Part shown: positions 7,898-17,101 of the stretch, piece by piece
Position numbering within the stretch: the stretch's first letter is position 1
Layout: each line of letters opens with the position of its first letter
Assembly (NCBI RefSeq): GCF_002911665.1
Contig: NZ_MTBP01000001.1
Span: 1,922,001-1,986,000 of the forward strand
Direction: 5' to 3'
Origin: Actinomadura rubteroloni
Lineage (GTDB): Bacteria; Actinomycetota; Actinomycetes; Streptosporangiales; Streptosporangiaceae
DNA: 64,000 nucleotides
The notes under the pieces: model-generated
The model's database searches: none
The model's input: only the letters and a program-made list of their open reading frames with translations
Told to the model about the DNA's origin: nothing
Translations under genes and position numbers: made by a program

Positions 7898-8533
7898 TCA
7901 GTCGGCCAAGACGTCCGCGAGTTCGGCCGCGTAGAGCTGCGCCGGGTCGAAGCCCATTCCGGTGAATTGACCGGCGACTTCCAGGGACAGGACGCCGTGC
8001 ATCCGTGTCCAGAAGCTCAGCGCCTTGTGCAGCACGGCGGGCGGCGCCGGGTGGTCGCCCGCCCAGGCGCGGTGGTCGGCCAGGTGCGCGTCGAGCGGCG
8101 TCGCCGGCGGGTCCAGCGTCATGCAGGCGTCGAGCAGGAGCGCCATCGTCTCGGACGCGATGAGGGTGATGTCGTCCGGCGCGTGGTAGCCGGGGACGGG
8201 CGTGCCGTAGATGAGCAGGTACCGCTGCGGGTCCTCCAGCGCCCAGGCGCGCAGGGCGTGCGCCAGTCCGGCGAGGTCGGCGCCCGCTTCGGCCGCTGAT
8301 CCGAGCGTGTCGGCGAGGCTGCGGTAGGCGTCCCGGACGAGGTCGGTGATCAGCTCGTCGCGGCCCGAGTAGTAGCGGTAGAGCGCGGGCCCGCTCATCC
8401 CCATCCGCTTGGCGATCGCGTTGAGCGAAAGTGCCGACGCGCCCGTCGTGGCGATCTGCTCCCGCGCGTGCCCCTTGATCTCGGCGCGGACCTGGGCGCG
8501 ATAGCGCTCGCGCGGCGTGGCTGTACCCGCCAT
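7898..8533 (-). CDS. TetR-family repressor with WHG-type C-terminal domain
   Basis: The product is 211 aa. The N-terminal HTH reads ALSLNAIAKRMGMSGPALYR followed by YYSGRDELITDLV. The C-terminal half (alpha-helical, with WALEDPQRYLLIYGTPVPGY) is typical of TetR proteins with a WHG effector domain. I chose the ATG at 8533 because GGGGAGG lies 5 nt upstream; a GTG at 8539 would overlap that site. It is divergent from the oxidoreductase at 8646, with a palindromic operator between them, so it probably controls that gene and itself. Confidence 0.85.
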   Translation of the reverse strand: MAGTATPRERYRAQVRAEIKGHAREQIATTGASALSLNAIAKRMGMSGPALYRYYSGRDELITDLVRDAYRSLADTLGSAAEAGADLAGLAHALRAWALEDPQRYLLIYGTPVPGYHAPDDITLIASETMALLLDACMTLDPPATPLDAHLADHRAWAGDHPAPPAVLHKALSFWTRMHGVLSLEVAGQFTGMGFDPAQLYAAELADVLAD

Positions 8534-8575
8534 GACCACCTCCCCGACTCCAGTTAGAAGGTATCACGAACGCTA

Positions 8576-8612
8576 TTGACACTCATCCAAGCGTCCGGTT
8601 ATAACTTCTAAC
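8576..8612 (+). promoter_or_regulatory. Promoter overlapped by TetR operator
   Basis: TTGACA (8576-8581) and TATAAC (8600-8605) are 18 bp apart. The -10 lies inside GTTATAACTTCTAAC (8598-8612), which is palindromic at all but three positions. A related half, GTTAGAAGGTATCAC, occurs at 8553-8567 in the other orientation, toward the tetR start. This suggests repression of the + gene and autoregulation. Confidence 0.65.
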
Positions 8613-8645
8613 GAAAGCATGAGCCTCTAGGTACAGGAGATCGCC

Positions 8646-9677
8646 GTGAACACCGAAGAACTGGTCGAGGTCGTCCTGCCGGGCCGGGTCGAACCGGACG
8701 GCCTGCAGATCCGCCACGGGACCGTCCCCGCCGCCGGGCCCGGCCGCGTGGTGATCCGGATGGAGGCGACCGGCGTCTCCTTCGCCGAGCAGCAGATGCG
8801 CCGGGGCCGCTACTACGACCAGCCGCCGTTCCCGTTCGTCCCCGGCTACGACCTCGTCGGGACGGTCTTGGCCGTCGGCGCGGGCGTCGCACCGGACCTG
8901 GTCGGCGCCCGGGTCGCCGCGCTGGTCAAGGTCGGCGGCTGGGCCAGCCACGTCGTGGTCGACGCGGCGGACGTCGTGCCGGTCCCGGACGGCGTCGGCG
9001 CAGCGGAGGCGGAGGCGCTGGTCGTCAACGGCATCACCGCGTGGCAGATGCTGCATCGAAAGGCGCGTGTCCGCGCCGGGCAGACGATTCTCGTGCACGG
9101 TGCCAGCGGCGGTGTCGGTTCGGTGCTCGTCCAACTCGCTCGTGCCGCCGGCGTGACGGTGATCGGTACGGCGTCGGCCCGTCACCACGCGGCGCTGCGG
9201 GACCAGGACGTCGTCCCGGTCGACTACCGCGCCGACGACGTCGCCGCACGGGTCCGCGAACTCGCCCCGGGCGGGGTGGACGCCGTCTTCGACCACGTCG
9301 GCGGCCCCGGCATCGTGGACTCGTGGCGTCTGCTCGCCCCGGGGGGCACGCTCGTCTCCTACGGCACCGCCTCGACCCGGGACGACCGGGGATCCAAGCG
9401 GTGGCCCGTTCTCAAGCTGCTCGCCCGGATCTGGCTGTGGCAGACCCTGCCCAACCGGCGCCGCGCCTATTTCTTCAACGTCTGGGCGGGACGGGCACTG
9501 GCCGCGAACCGGTTCCGCGCCCGGCTCCGCTCCGACCTCGCGCAGGTCTTCGCCGCCCTCCAGCGCGGCGACATCACCGTCCGGATCGCCGCGCGGCTGC
9601 CCCTCGAACGCGCCGCCGACGCGCTGCGGCTGGCCGAGTCCGGAACCGTCGCGGGGAAGGTCGTGCTGGTCCCGTGA
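8646..9677 (+). CDS. Medium-chain oxidoreductase, quinone-oxidoreductase type
   Basis: The product is 343 aa from GTG 8646 (AGGAG upstream). The N-terminal GroES-like domain contains GVSFAEQQMRRGRYYDQPPF and FVPGYDLVGTVLAVG; the Rossmann domain has the nucleotide-binding turn HGASGGVGSVLVQLARAAG. Catalytic and structural zinc cysteines are absent, which points to the zinc-independent NADPH:quinone reductase branch. It reduces an unknown enone or quinone. It is the likely target of the divergent TetR and is followed, with a GTGA overlap, by a secreted SRPBCC protein. Confidence 0.88.
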   Translation: MNTEELVEVVLPGRVEPDGLQIRHGTVPAAGPGRVVIRMEATGVSFAEQQMRRGRYYDQPPFPFVPGYDLVGTVLAVGAGVAPDLVGARVAALVKVGGWASHVVVDAADVVPVPDGVGAAEAEALVVNGITAWQMLHRKARVRAGQTILVHGASGGVGSVLVQLARAAGVTVIGTASARHHAALRDQDVVPVDYRADDVAARVRELAPGGVDAVFDHVGGPGIVDSWRLLAPGGTLVSYGTASTRDDRGSKRWPVLKLLARIWLWQTLPNRRRAYFFNVWAGRALAANRFRARLRSDLAQVFAALQRGDITVRIAARLPLERAADALRLAESGTVAGKVVLVP

Positions 9678-10297
9678 CCCGTCGTGAGAACATGCCCGGT
9701 ATCCGCCTGGGCCTCGCCGCGCTCGTCCTGACCGGCGGCGTGGCGCTCAGCGTCCCGGCCGCTCAAGCCGCCTCGCACGATGGCACGTCGCAGTGCCGAG
9801 GCGAGGGCACCGAGGCCGCCGCACTCATCCGCTACCGATCCGACATCCTCATCAAGGCTCCGCTGCCTGCCGTCTTCGCGCTGCAGACCGACGTCGAGCG
9901 CTGGCCGACGTGGCAGGAACCCGTCCTCAGCGCGCAACGCCTCGACCCCGGGACCCTGCGGCGCGGCTCGCGGTTCCGCTGGACGACCCCGGCACCGCCC
10001 ACACCGACGACGCCCGCCACGACCCTGACGATCACCTCGACCGTCCGGCAGCTCCGCCACGACGCCTGCGTCCTGTGGAGCGGCCCCGCGATCGGCGACG
10101 GCGTGCGCATCGACCGCGGCGTCCACCTGTGGAGGTTCACGAAGGTTCCCGGTGGCGTGCGCGTCCACACCGAGGAGACCTGGACCGGCGACCAGGTCGA
10201 GGCCGACGTCCCCAAGGCGACCGAGATTCTCGGCACGGGCCTAGAACACTGGTTGCAAGACCTCAAGACCAAAGCCGAGGCTCAACGCCACGTATGA
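9674..10297 (+). CDS. Secreted SRPBCC-fold protein
   Basis: The product is 207 aa from a GTG that overlaps the previous stop (GTGA). A Sec signal peptide is clear: Arg-rich start, hydrophobic LGLAALVLTGGVALSV, cleavage after AQA near residue 32. The mature part has SRPBCC features (SDILIKAPLPAVFALQTDVE, WPTWQEPVLSA, and a C-terminal helix). An exported START-like protein is less common than cytosolic ones. Coupling to the oxidoreductase suggests the two handle the same hydrophobic compound. Confidence 0.8.
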   Translation: MTRRENMPGIRLGLAALVLTGGVALSVPAAQAASHDGTSQCRGEGTEAAALIRYRSDILIKAPLPAVFALQTDVERWPTWQEPVLSAQRLDPGTLRRGSRFRWTTPAPPTPTTPATTLTITSTVRQLRHDACVLWSGPAIGDGVRIDRGVHLWRFTKVPGGVRVHTEETWTGDQVEADVPKATEILGTGLEHWLQDLKTKAEAQRHV

Positions 10298-10342
10298 GGC
10301 GCACGACCCGGCGACACAGCGCCGCGCCTGAGTGCAGCAGGA

Positions 10343-10364
10343 CGAGGCGGCGTGACGCGCCTCG
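10343..10364. terminator. Hairpin between convergent genes
   Basis: CGAGGCG (10343-10349) pairs with CGCCTCG (10358-10364) around an 8-nt loop, between the ends of the SRPBCC gene (10297) and the metallo-hydrolase (10434). A bidirectional terminator is likely. Confidence 0.45.
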
Positions 10365-10433
10365 GCCCGGCCTGGCTCGGTCTGCTGAGTTCCGGCGCGG
10401 GCTTGCCGCGCCGCTGGTGCGGAGGGCGCGCGG

Positions 10434-11177
10434 TCAAGCGCGGAGGTCGGCGATGGCGGCCTGGAGTGAGCCATGGTGGACCGGGCCGTGGCCGGGGAGC
10501 ACCGTGTCGGCGTCAAGGCGCTCCAGTGCGGCGAGAGCCGCGACGATCTCGCCGTCGTCGCCGTGGTTGAACCACGGCGCGATCAACTGGGGACCGCGGC
10601 GCCGTGAGACGGCGTGCCCGGTGATGAGGCTGTCGCCCGTCGCCACCGCTCCGGCGGACGGGATGAAGTACGCGGTGTGTCCCGACGTGTGGCCGGGAGT
10701 CGGGACGGGGACGGGTGCGCCGGGCAGGTCCAGCGCGCCGGCGGTCGCGAACGGCAGGGCGTGCGGTGCGGCGACGTCGCGCGTCGCGCCGGCGCGCAGG
10801 ATCCGGAGCGCCCACGGCAGGACGCCGGGCCGGTGAAGCTGGGCGAGCAGTTTGCCCGGCGTGAGCTGCTGGAGGTATTCGCGGCGCGCGTGCGGGACCT
10901 CGGCTGCGGCGAGGTGGACGGGCGTCCCGAAGCGGGCATGGAACGGGTTCACCGCACCGAGGTGGTCGACGTGCGCGTGCGTGACCAGGATGGCCCGGAC
11001 GTCCTCGGGCCGGTGCCCCACCGCGCGGATGGACGCCACGACGGCGGCGAGGTCCCCCGGATAACCGCCGTCGATGAGGGTGAGGTCACGGCCGTCGCGC
11101 AGCAGGACCCAGTTGACGTCCGTGCCGGTCCCGAGGAAGACGTTCTCGGCCGCCTGCACCGGGGGGTCGTAGCTCAC
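10434..11177 (-). CDS. Metallo-beta-lactamase-fold hydrolase
   Basis: The product is 247 aa from GTG 11177. The zinc-binding signature HxHxDH appears as THAHVDHLGAV. Further metal ligands are in TPGHTSGHTAYF, in TGDSL and in the late LPGHGPVH. The length and the opening (NVFLGTGTDVNWVLLRDG) fit hydrolases related to glyoxalase II rather than true beta-lactamases. The substrate is unknown. It is divergent from the flavoprotein at 11290. Confidence 0.85.
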   Translation of the reverse strand: MSYDPPVQAAENVFLGTGTDVNWVLLRDGRDLTLIDGGYPGDLAAVVASIRAVGHRPEDVRAILVTHAHVDHLGAVNPFHARFGTPVHLAAAEVPHARREYLQQLTPGKLLAQLHRPGVLPWALRILRAGATRDVAAPHALPFATAGALDLPGAPVPVPTPGHTSGHTAYFIPSAGAVATGDSLITGHAVSRRRGPQLIAPWFNHGDDGEIVAALAALERLDADTVLPGHGPVHHGSLQAAIADLRA

Positions 11178-11289
11178 TGGTTCTCCTCAGGTTCGGGGGC
11201 GCCGCAGGCATCGTCCGCGATGGACGGGCCGGCGAACAACTCGGCGAGAACCGTGTCACAGGCTCGGCCGGTGCCGCGTCCTTGTCGGC

Positions 11290-12450
11290 ATGACGAACCA
11301 CATCACCATCATCGGCGGCGGGCTAGCGGGCCTGACCGCGTCCATCGCCTGCGCGGAGGCCGGCGCGCCCGTCCGGTTGTACGAGGCGCACCGCACGCTC
11401 GGCGGACGCGGCCGGGCGACGTCCAAGCCCTATGTGGCGCACGACGGCGCCCACGTCTTCTACGCCGACGGTCCGCATTACCGGTGGCTGGCCGAGCGCG
11501 GTTTCGTGGCTGGGCTGGGCTGGCCGTCCCCGGCCGCGTTCGCGCGGACGCGGTTCCGCGTCGACGGCCGTCTGCGCCGCGTGCCGCCCGTCCGGATGCT
11601 GCGCGCGCAGTCCCACCGGTGGCTGACGGCGCCGGTCGACGTGGACTTCCGCACCTGGGCGTCGGACCGCTGGGGCGAGGCCACCGCGCGGCACATGGCG
11701 AACGCGATCAGCGTCGTCACCTACGACGCCGACACCGGACGGCTGTCCGCCGCGTTCGTCTGGGACCTGTTCCAGCGGGTGCTCGGACCGCGAAGGCCCG
11801 CCGTCCGCTGGGTGCGCGGCGGCTGGCAGACCGTCGTGGACCGCATGGCGGCCCGCGCAGCCGAACTGGGCGTGGAGATCGAGACGGGCGCCCGCGTCGA
11901 CGCGCCGCCCGCGGACGGCCCGGTGATCGTCGCGACGGACCTGGCCTCGGCCGCCCGCCTTCTGGACGACACGAGCCTGACCTGGACGAGCGGCCACGCC
12001 GCCCTGCTCGATGTCGCGGTGCGCTCCCACCGGCGCGACCGCACGCTGGCGTTCGACCTCGACGAGGGCGGATTCCACGAGAGCTACACGATGCAGGACG
12101 ACTCCATCGCGCCGCGGGGCGAGTCCCTCTACCAGCTCCAGATGCCGATCCGGGACGGCGAGGCGCACGCGCGGGCCCACGAGCGGCTGCGTGCGTTCGC
12201 CGACCGGCTCCTGCCCGGTTGGACGGACCGCGTCACCTTCCAGCGCACCGCCGTGGCCCGGGGCCGCACAGGTGCGCTCGACCTGCCCGGACGGACGTGG
12301 CGGGACCGTCCGGCCATCGAGCGCGCCGACGGCATCTACCTCATCGGGGACATGGTCGCCGCGCCCGGGATGCGCGGCGAGATTTCGGTGAACAGCGCGC
12401 TCATGGCCGCCGATCTGGAGACGCGCGCCCGCGCACGGACGGTCCGGTAG
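11290..12450 (+). CDS. Phytoene-desaturase-like FAD oxidoreductase
   Basis: The product is 386 aa. It has an N-terminal FAD-binding Rossmann motif (ITIIGGGLAGLTASIACAEA followed by a Glu) and the LGGRGRAT turn of the amine-oxidase/phytoene-desaturase superfamily. A C-terminal second FAD contact reads GIYLIGDMVAAPGMRGEIS. It is shorter than carotenoid desaturases (about 500 aa) and has no carotenoid genes beside it, so the substrate is open. Confidence 0.8.
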   Translation: MTNHITIIGGGLAGLTASIACAEAGAPVRLYEAHRTLGGRGRATSKPYVAHDGAHVFYADGPHYRWLAERGFVAGLGWPSPAAFARTRFRVDGRLRRVPPVRMLRAQSHRWLTAPVDVDFRTWASDRWGEATARHMANAISVVTYDADTGRLSAAFVWDLFQRVLGPRRPAVRWVRGGWQTVVDRMAARAAELGVEIETGARVDAPPADGPVIVATDLASAARLLDDTSLTWTSGHAALLDVAVRSHRRDRTLAFDLDEGGFHESYTMQDDSIAPRGESLYQLQMPIRDGEAHARAHERLRAFADRLLPGWTDRVTFQRTAVARGRTGALDLPGRTWRDRPAIERADGIYLIGDMVAAPGMRGEISVNSALMAADLETRARARTVR

Positions 12451-12459
12451 GCGCCAGGG

Positions 12460-13444
12460 CGTCCCGGAGCGCGTCGTGCAGAGACGGCGACGCGAGGGCA
12501 GCGAACGGCCGGGACCGCTCAGGGTCGATGACGTAGTCGTGCTCGTTGCCGCTGGCCAGGCAGCCAGCCGCGCTCCAGCGCGTGCTCCGTGGTCGGCGCG
12601 GGTTCGTTCAGCAGCCGATCGAAGGCGGCCAGCGGTGGGTCCGGTGACCGACCGTCGCGGCGGCTGCGGCCCGGAACGACTGCGCCGCCCGTTAGGCGAC
12701 CCGCTTAAGCTCGCGGATCACCCGGGGCGGACGGGACGCCAGGCGCTCGGCGGCCTCCAACGGCCGCACATCCAGCTCGCAGAGCAGGACGAGCCGGTGG
12801 ACGAGCCCGAGATCGGTCGCCTTGCGCGGCGTGAGCGGACGGTCGTCGAGCAGGAGTTCCACCGCGCGAGACGCCGAGCACGTAGAGGGCGCGCCGGGTG
12901 CCCGGTCCGGCCAGCATGCCGAGCGCTCTCAGGGAAGCCGATCGCGTATGTCCCCTCGGCGGCGACACCGACTTGGCAGGCCAGCCCGAACACCCGGCCG
13001 AGGACGAGGGAGATGCCGGGGATCGCGGCGACGAAGAATTTTGGCCGTCCGGTTCACCCGGCGGAACGACGCGTACAGGTGGGCGCGAGCAGCAGGCCCT
13101 GCAGCGCAGTGGTCCGGATCGTCCGGTCCACGGGCCGCAGCCGGGTCAACGCGTGCCCGAGCACGACGCAGGCGGCCGGATAGGGGAGCCGGACGGGCGC
13201 CAGACACAGCGCGTCCAGGGCGTCGGGCACGTGCAGGTTCGGGAACGCCGTGCCCCTGACCTGTGAAGACGATCGCTCGAACCGATGCGTCGCAGATCAG
13301 ACTCCGCGTGAGGTCGTCTAGCTCGACGTTCGTCCGCTCGTCGAAGGATTGGTGCGGCGGGTTGTTGAAGCACACCAGCAGCACGCGCCCGTGCCGCCGG
13401 ACCGGCGGCCGGGGGTCGCCGGGATCGGATCGCAGAGGAATCAT
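12460..13444 (-). pseudogene. Enoyl-CoA hydratase/isomerase, multiply frameshifted
   Basis: From the ATG at 13444 the minus strand encodes a normal family start (GRVLLVCFNNPPHQSFDERT, then SVRAIVFTGQG). The frame then breaks. Other frames continue with LYASFRRVNRTAKI, then LVLGRVFGLACQVGVAAEGT (the oxyanion-hole region), then LTPRKATDLGLVHRLVLLCE and RLASRPPRVIRELKR, and a tail reaching about 12460. The pieces are collinear with one hydratase of about 300 aa but need at least four frameshifts, so it is non-functional unless the assembly is wrong. Confidence 0.75.
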
Positions 13445-13508
13445 GGCCGCGGCCGGCACATAAGTTTTTGAAGTATGTGAATACCTTCTTTCAGTGATAC
13501 TCCGGGCG

Positions 13509-14221
13509 GCGCGGCCTGGCGCGCCGGACTTATGACCAGTTCTGCGGGATCGCCCGCACGCTCGACGTCGCGGGAGAATGCTGGACGCTGCTGATCGTGC
13601 GTGAACTCATGTCGGGTCCAAAAGGCTATTCTGGCCCGGCCGGTGCTTAACGGCACCGGGACGAGCGTGCTCGCCGGGCGCGTCAGGCAATTAAAGGCCG
13701 ACGGCGTCGTCGTCCGGCGGCACCTGGCACCGCCCGCCGCGTCCCCCGTCTACGAACTGGCCCCGGCCGGGGACGAGCTGGCGAGGATGCCGCTCGCGCG
13801 GCCGGGTGCGCGGCACCACACCGGCGACGGCCGCGCCCCGGCCGACGTCTTCCGGGCGGAATGGGCGCTGGCGCCCTTCGTCCACCTCCTTCCGGCCGAG
13901 GTGGTGCGCGGGATCGACGCCGTCCGTGAGTTCCGCATCGACGGCAACACGGCGCATTTGCGCATCGGCGACGGCGGCGACGGCGGCGACGGCGACGGCG
14001 ACGGCGCCGTCGGTCCCGAGTCGGCGGACGGACGCGCCGACGCCGCGATCCGATCCGACGTCGCGCCGTTCGCCAGCCTCGTCGGCGGCTGGCTCGCCTT
14101 CGGCGAGGCACTCGCGGCCGGCCGCGCCCGGGCCGAGGGAGGGGACGCCGTGCAGGCGGCGCTGATCGCTCTGCTATGGCCTGTCATCGAGGCGGACGGT
14201 TGGGCGTCGCGGGGCGGGTGA
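13509..14221 (+). pseudogene. HxlR-family regulator, frameshifted and lacking a start
   Basis: The first piece reads RRTYDQFCGIARTLDVAGEC then WTLLIVRELMSGPKGY, the N-terminal winged helix of HxlR regulators. No start codon precedes it in frame; a TGA lies just upstream near 13498. Near 13640 the frame must change to continue with LNGTGTSVLAGRVRQLKADG and on to a stop at 14219-14221. The second frame could start at the ATG at 13601, but that product would lack the recognition helix. It is adjacent to the hydratase pseudogene, suggesting a decayed regulator/target pair. Confidence 0.7.
13966..14009 (+). repeat. GGCGAC-type hexamer repeat
   Basis: Seven near-perfect GGCGAC/GGCGGC units encode an acidic Gly-Asp tract (GDGGDGGDGDGDG) inside the HxlR pseudogene. 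This looks like a slippage-prone microsatellite. Confidence 0.6.
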
Positions 14222-14585
14222 TCACCGCCACCACGACCAGTAGCGCGGTCGTCAAAACCGCCGGGCCGGCGGTGGCGGGGTCGGGCGGACGCAGGGGAAC
14301 GAACGTGACCCAGGCGATGAGGAGGAGTTGCGCGACGGCTGAGCCGAAGCGGAGGCGGGGGAGCAGCAGGCCGATCCCGGTGGCGACCTCGCCGACGGCG
14401 GACGCGTAGTACACCCAGATCGGGTGGTCGTGCCGGTAGACGTGCATCGCCCAGTCCCAGCCGTAGAGCTTGCGCGCCCCGGCGAGCAGGAAGAACACGC
14501 CGAGCGCGCTGCTGGCGAGCGCGGCGGTCAGCTGGACATGTCGCCTCGCACGCAGGGACGGCGCGTCCCGTACTTGTCCTTTCAT
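14184..14585 (-). CDS. DoxX-family membrane protein
   Basis: The product is 133 aa with four hydrophobic segments. LGVFFLLAGARKLYGWDW carries the G-A-x-K-L-x-G signature of DoxX proteins, and VGEVATGIGLLLPRLRFGS is the second conserved segment. Function in this family is poorly known (quinone- or thiosulfate-linked redox in some members). GGGAG lies about 10 nt before the ATG. Its 3' end overlaps the convergent HxlR pseudogene by 38 nt. Confidence 0.8.
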   Translation of the reverse strand: MKGQVRDAPSLRARRHVQLTAALASSALGVFFLLAGARKLYGWDWAMHVYRHDHPIWVYYASAVGEVATGIGLLLPRLRFGSAVAQLLLIAWVTFVPLRPPDPATAGPAVLTTALLVVVAVITRPATPNRPPR

Positions 14586-15260
14586 ATTGCCTGAGTCTCC
14601 CTTCTGTTTCGATTGTTCGCTGATGTTCGGAACGCTCGTTTTTGGTGCTGTTCAATTGTCAGCTTAATGGACAAGTGGGCGGTCCTGTCCGCTGCCGCAG
14701 GCATTGTATCCGTGGTGGGATTCGAAGAGTTCGGGTTGGATGCGAAGTGTGTTATTTCGCGAATATGAGTTGCAAAAGTGGCATTTATGGCCCCGCGGCA
14801 CGAGTGCGATGACAGGAGTCCTGCATGTCGTGTATGCTGTCCTGAAAAACAAGACTCATCTGGTCGGGGTTGTGTCGCGGGCATGGATCGGCCGTGTTCG
14901 ACGATGGGAGGCCGCGAGGTCGTGTGCTACTCGCGGTGTTTCAGGGGGCTGCGAAAGCGGCCAGGTGCGGAGTGTGACTGAGTCCGGCCGGCTCGCGTAG
15001 GCCGCTGCAATGACAGCTCGTCGCAATGCTTGCGTGCGCGTCCGGGCTGAGTGGCGCACTGGGCGCCCGTGGTCGGCGTTATCGGCGGGCGACGTGCACC
15101 GCGGTCCCTTGTTCGGCTGTCGCGGGCCGGGCCTCGGCGACGGTCGCCCGTTCGGCGCATCCAGGGGCGCCGGGACGGCCGGTCGCCGGGGTCCGCCGAC
15201 GTGTGACGCCCTGGCTGGAGCTAACCAACTCATTCAATATGACGATTACTGGACGAGCTC
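14586..15260. other. Intergenic region upstream of the catabolic operon
   Basis: No convincing gene. The first 250 nt are AT-richer than the surroundings and contain a short symmetric CAGGAGTCCTG near 14814. A regulator gene would be expected near such an operon, but none is seen here. Confidence 0.4.
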
Positions 15261-15290
15261 TTGACGTCTACCCGAGGTCGCGCGCACAAT
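15261..15290 (+). promoter_or_regulatory. Candidate promoter of the catabolic operon
   Basis: TTGACG (15261-15266) and CACAAT (15285-15290) are separated by 18 bp and lie 33 nt before the ATG at 15324. Confidence 0.45.
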
Positions 15291-15323
15291 CAACCTATTC
15301 ATCATGCTTGATTGGAGTCAGGG

Positions 15324-16169
15324 ATGCGCATCGCCAACCTCGCCGGCCGTCTCGTCCTGGTCGACCAGGGACGGGCGGTGGATGTGGAGCACGCCAGCGG
15401 AGGGCGCTTCGGCTCCGATCCCCAGGCCGTCTACACCGACTGGGACGCCTTCACGCGGTGGGCGGCGACCGCCGAGCTGCCGCGCGGCGCGGAGTTCGAT
15501 CAGGCCGCGCTCGCCGCGCCGGTGCCCGCGCCGCGCCAGATCGTGGCGGTCGGCCTCAACTACCGCGACCACGCCGCCGAGTCGGGCTTCTCGGCGCCCG
15601 AGGGCCTGCCCCCGGTGTTCACCAAGTTCGTGACGTCGCTGTCGGGACCGGTCACCGAGGTCACGCTGCCCCCGGACGGTCACACCGACTGGGAGGTCGA
15701 ACTGGTCGCCGTCATCGGGAAGACCGCGTCCAACGTCGCCGAGGACCGGGCGTGGGACCACATCGCCGGCCTGACCGTCGGACAGGACATCAGCGAGCGC
15801 GTCTCCCAGCTCGCCGGTCCGGCCCCGCAGTTCAGCCTCGGCAAGTCGTTCCCCGGCTTCGCGCCGACCGGGCCGTGGGTCGTCACCCCCGACGAGTTCG
15901 CCGACCGCGACGACCTGGAACTCGGCGCCGCGATCAACGGCGAGGAGGTCCAGAAGGGCCGCACCCGCGACCTCATCTTCCCGATCCCGACGCTGATCGC
16001 GCGGCTGTCGGCGATCGTGACGCTGCTGCCCGGCGACCTGCTGTTCACCGGCACCCCCGCCGGAGTTGGCCTGGGCCGCAGCCCGCAGCGCTGGCTGGCG
16101 CCCGGCGACGAACTCGTCAGCCATGTCGCGGGCATCGGCGAACTCCGCCAGACGTTCGTCACGGCCTGA
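15324..16169 (+). CDS. Fumarylacetoacetate-hydrolase-family enzyme
   Basis: The product is 281 aa from the ATG at 15324 with GGAG 7 nt upstream. The family core is visible: IVAVGLNYRDHAAESG, the metal-binding glutamates in TDWEVELVAVIG, GLTVGQDISER, SLGKSFPGFAPTGPW and LFTGTPAGVGLGR. These Mg-dependent enzymes hydrolyse acylpyruvates or decarboxylate/hydrate ring-fission products. As the first gene of a five-gene overlapping operon with an extradiol-type dioxygenase, it probably cleaves that ring-fission product; the exact substrate is inference. Confidence 0.9.
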   Translation: MRIANLAGRLVLVDQGRAVDVEHASGGRFGSDPQAVYTDWDAFTRWAATAELPRGAEFDQAALAAPVPAPRQIVAVGLNYRDHAAESGFSAPEGLPPVFTKFVTSLSGPVTEVTLPPDGHTDWEVELVAVIGKTASNVAEDRAWDHIAGLTVGQDISERVSQLAGPAPQFSLGKSFPGFAPTGPWVVTPDEFADRDDLELGAAINGEEVQKGRTRDLIFPIPTLIARLSAIVTLLPGDLLFTGTPAGVGLGRSPQRWLAPGDELVSHVAGIGELRQTFVTA

Positions 16170-16180
16170 CAGGAGGAACG

Positions 16181-17101
16181 ATGGCTCTGCACCGCCTCAG
16201 TTCCATCACCATCGGGGTACCGAACGTCGCGGAGACCGCCGGGTACTACGCCGAGTTCGGCCTGGCCGCCGGTGACAACGGCTGGTTCGCGACGCGCGAC
16301 GGCGGGGACCAGCTCCGCGTCGTCCCGGCCGCGACCCGCCGCCTGGTCGAACTCCGCGTCGGCGTGGACGACCGCGACGACCTCGACCGCGCCGCCGCGC
16401 GCCTGCGCGGTCTCGGCGTCGCCGTGACGTCGGACGACCGCACGCTCACGGCCCGCGAGGAGGCCACCGGAGTCCGGGCCGTCCTGGACGTCGAGCCCCG
16501 CAACGTCCAGCCGGAGATTCCCGCGACCCGGTACAACGGGCCGGGCCGCATCGAGCGTGCGGGCGTACGGGCCCCGGGCATTCTCCGGACGGACCCGGTC
16601 CGGCCGCGCAAGCTCGGCCACGCCGTCGTCGGCACGACCGACTTCGCGGCCACGACCGTGTTCTTCCGCGACGGCCTCGGGTTCAGGACGAGCGACCAGA
16701 TCAAGGACGCGGGCGTCTTCCTGCGCTGCTCCACCGACCACCACAACCTGCTGGTGCTCGCCGCGCCCGTCGGCTTCCTGCACCACACGTCCTGGCAGGT
16801 GGACGACATCGACGACGTGGGACGCGGCGCCTCGGCGATGCTCGACGGCCACCCCGAGCGGCACGTGTGGGGGCTGGGCCGCCACCACGCCGGGTCGAAC
16901 TTCTTCTGGTACCTCAAGGACCCGGCGGGCAACTTCGCCGAGTACTACTCCGACATGGACACGATCCTGGAGGACCAGCTCTGGACGCCCGAGGTCCTGG
17001 AGGGCGCCAAAGGCCTGTTCAACTGGGGTCCGCCGCCCCCGCCGTCCTTCCTGCGCCCCGACGACCTGGCCGCGCTGATGACCGGGGCGCACAGCCGATG
17101 A
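16181..17101 (+). CDS. Extradiol-dioxygenase-like VOC protein
   Basis: The product is 306 aa with AGGAGG before the ATG at 16181. Two vicinal-oxygen-chelate modules are present. The C-terminal one carries the putative metal triad: His in [11 protein letters not shown], His in [11 protein letters not shown] and Glu in [10 protein letters not shown], as in catechol 2,3-dioxygenase-type enzymes. The N-terminal module ([20 protein letters not shown]) lacks these ligands. It is expected to open a catecholic ring meta to the hydroxyls. It lies between the hydrolase and the CoA-transferase genes. Confidence 0.85.
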   Translation: MALHRLSSITIGVPNVAETAGYYAEFGLAAGDNGWFATRDGGDQLRVVPAATRRLVELRVGVDDRDDLDRAAARLRGLGVAVTSDDRTLTAREEATGVRAVLDVEPRNVQPEIPATRYNGPGRIERAGVRAPGILRTDPVRPRKLGHAVVGTTDFAATTVFFRDGLGFRTSDQIKDAGVFLRCSTDHHNLLVLAAPVGFLHHTSWQVDDIDDVGRGASAMLDGHPERHVWGLGRHHAGSNFFWYLKDPAGNFAEYYSDMDTILEDQLWTPEVLEGAKGLFNWGPPPPPSFLRPDDLAALMTGAHSR

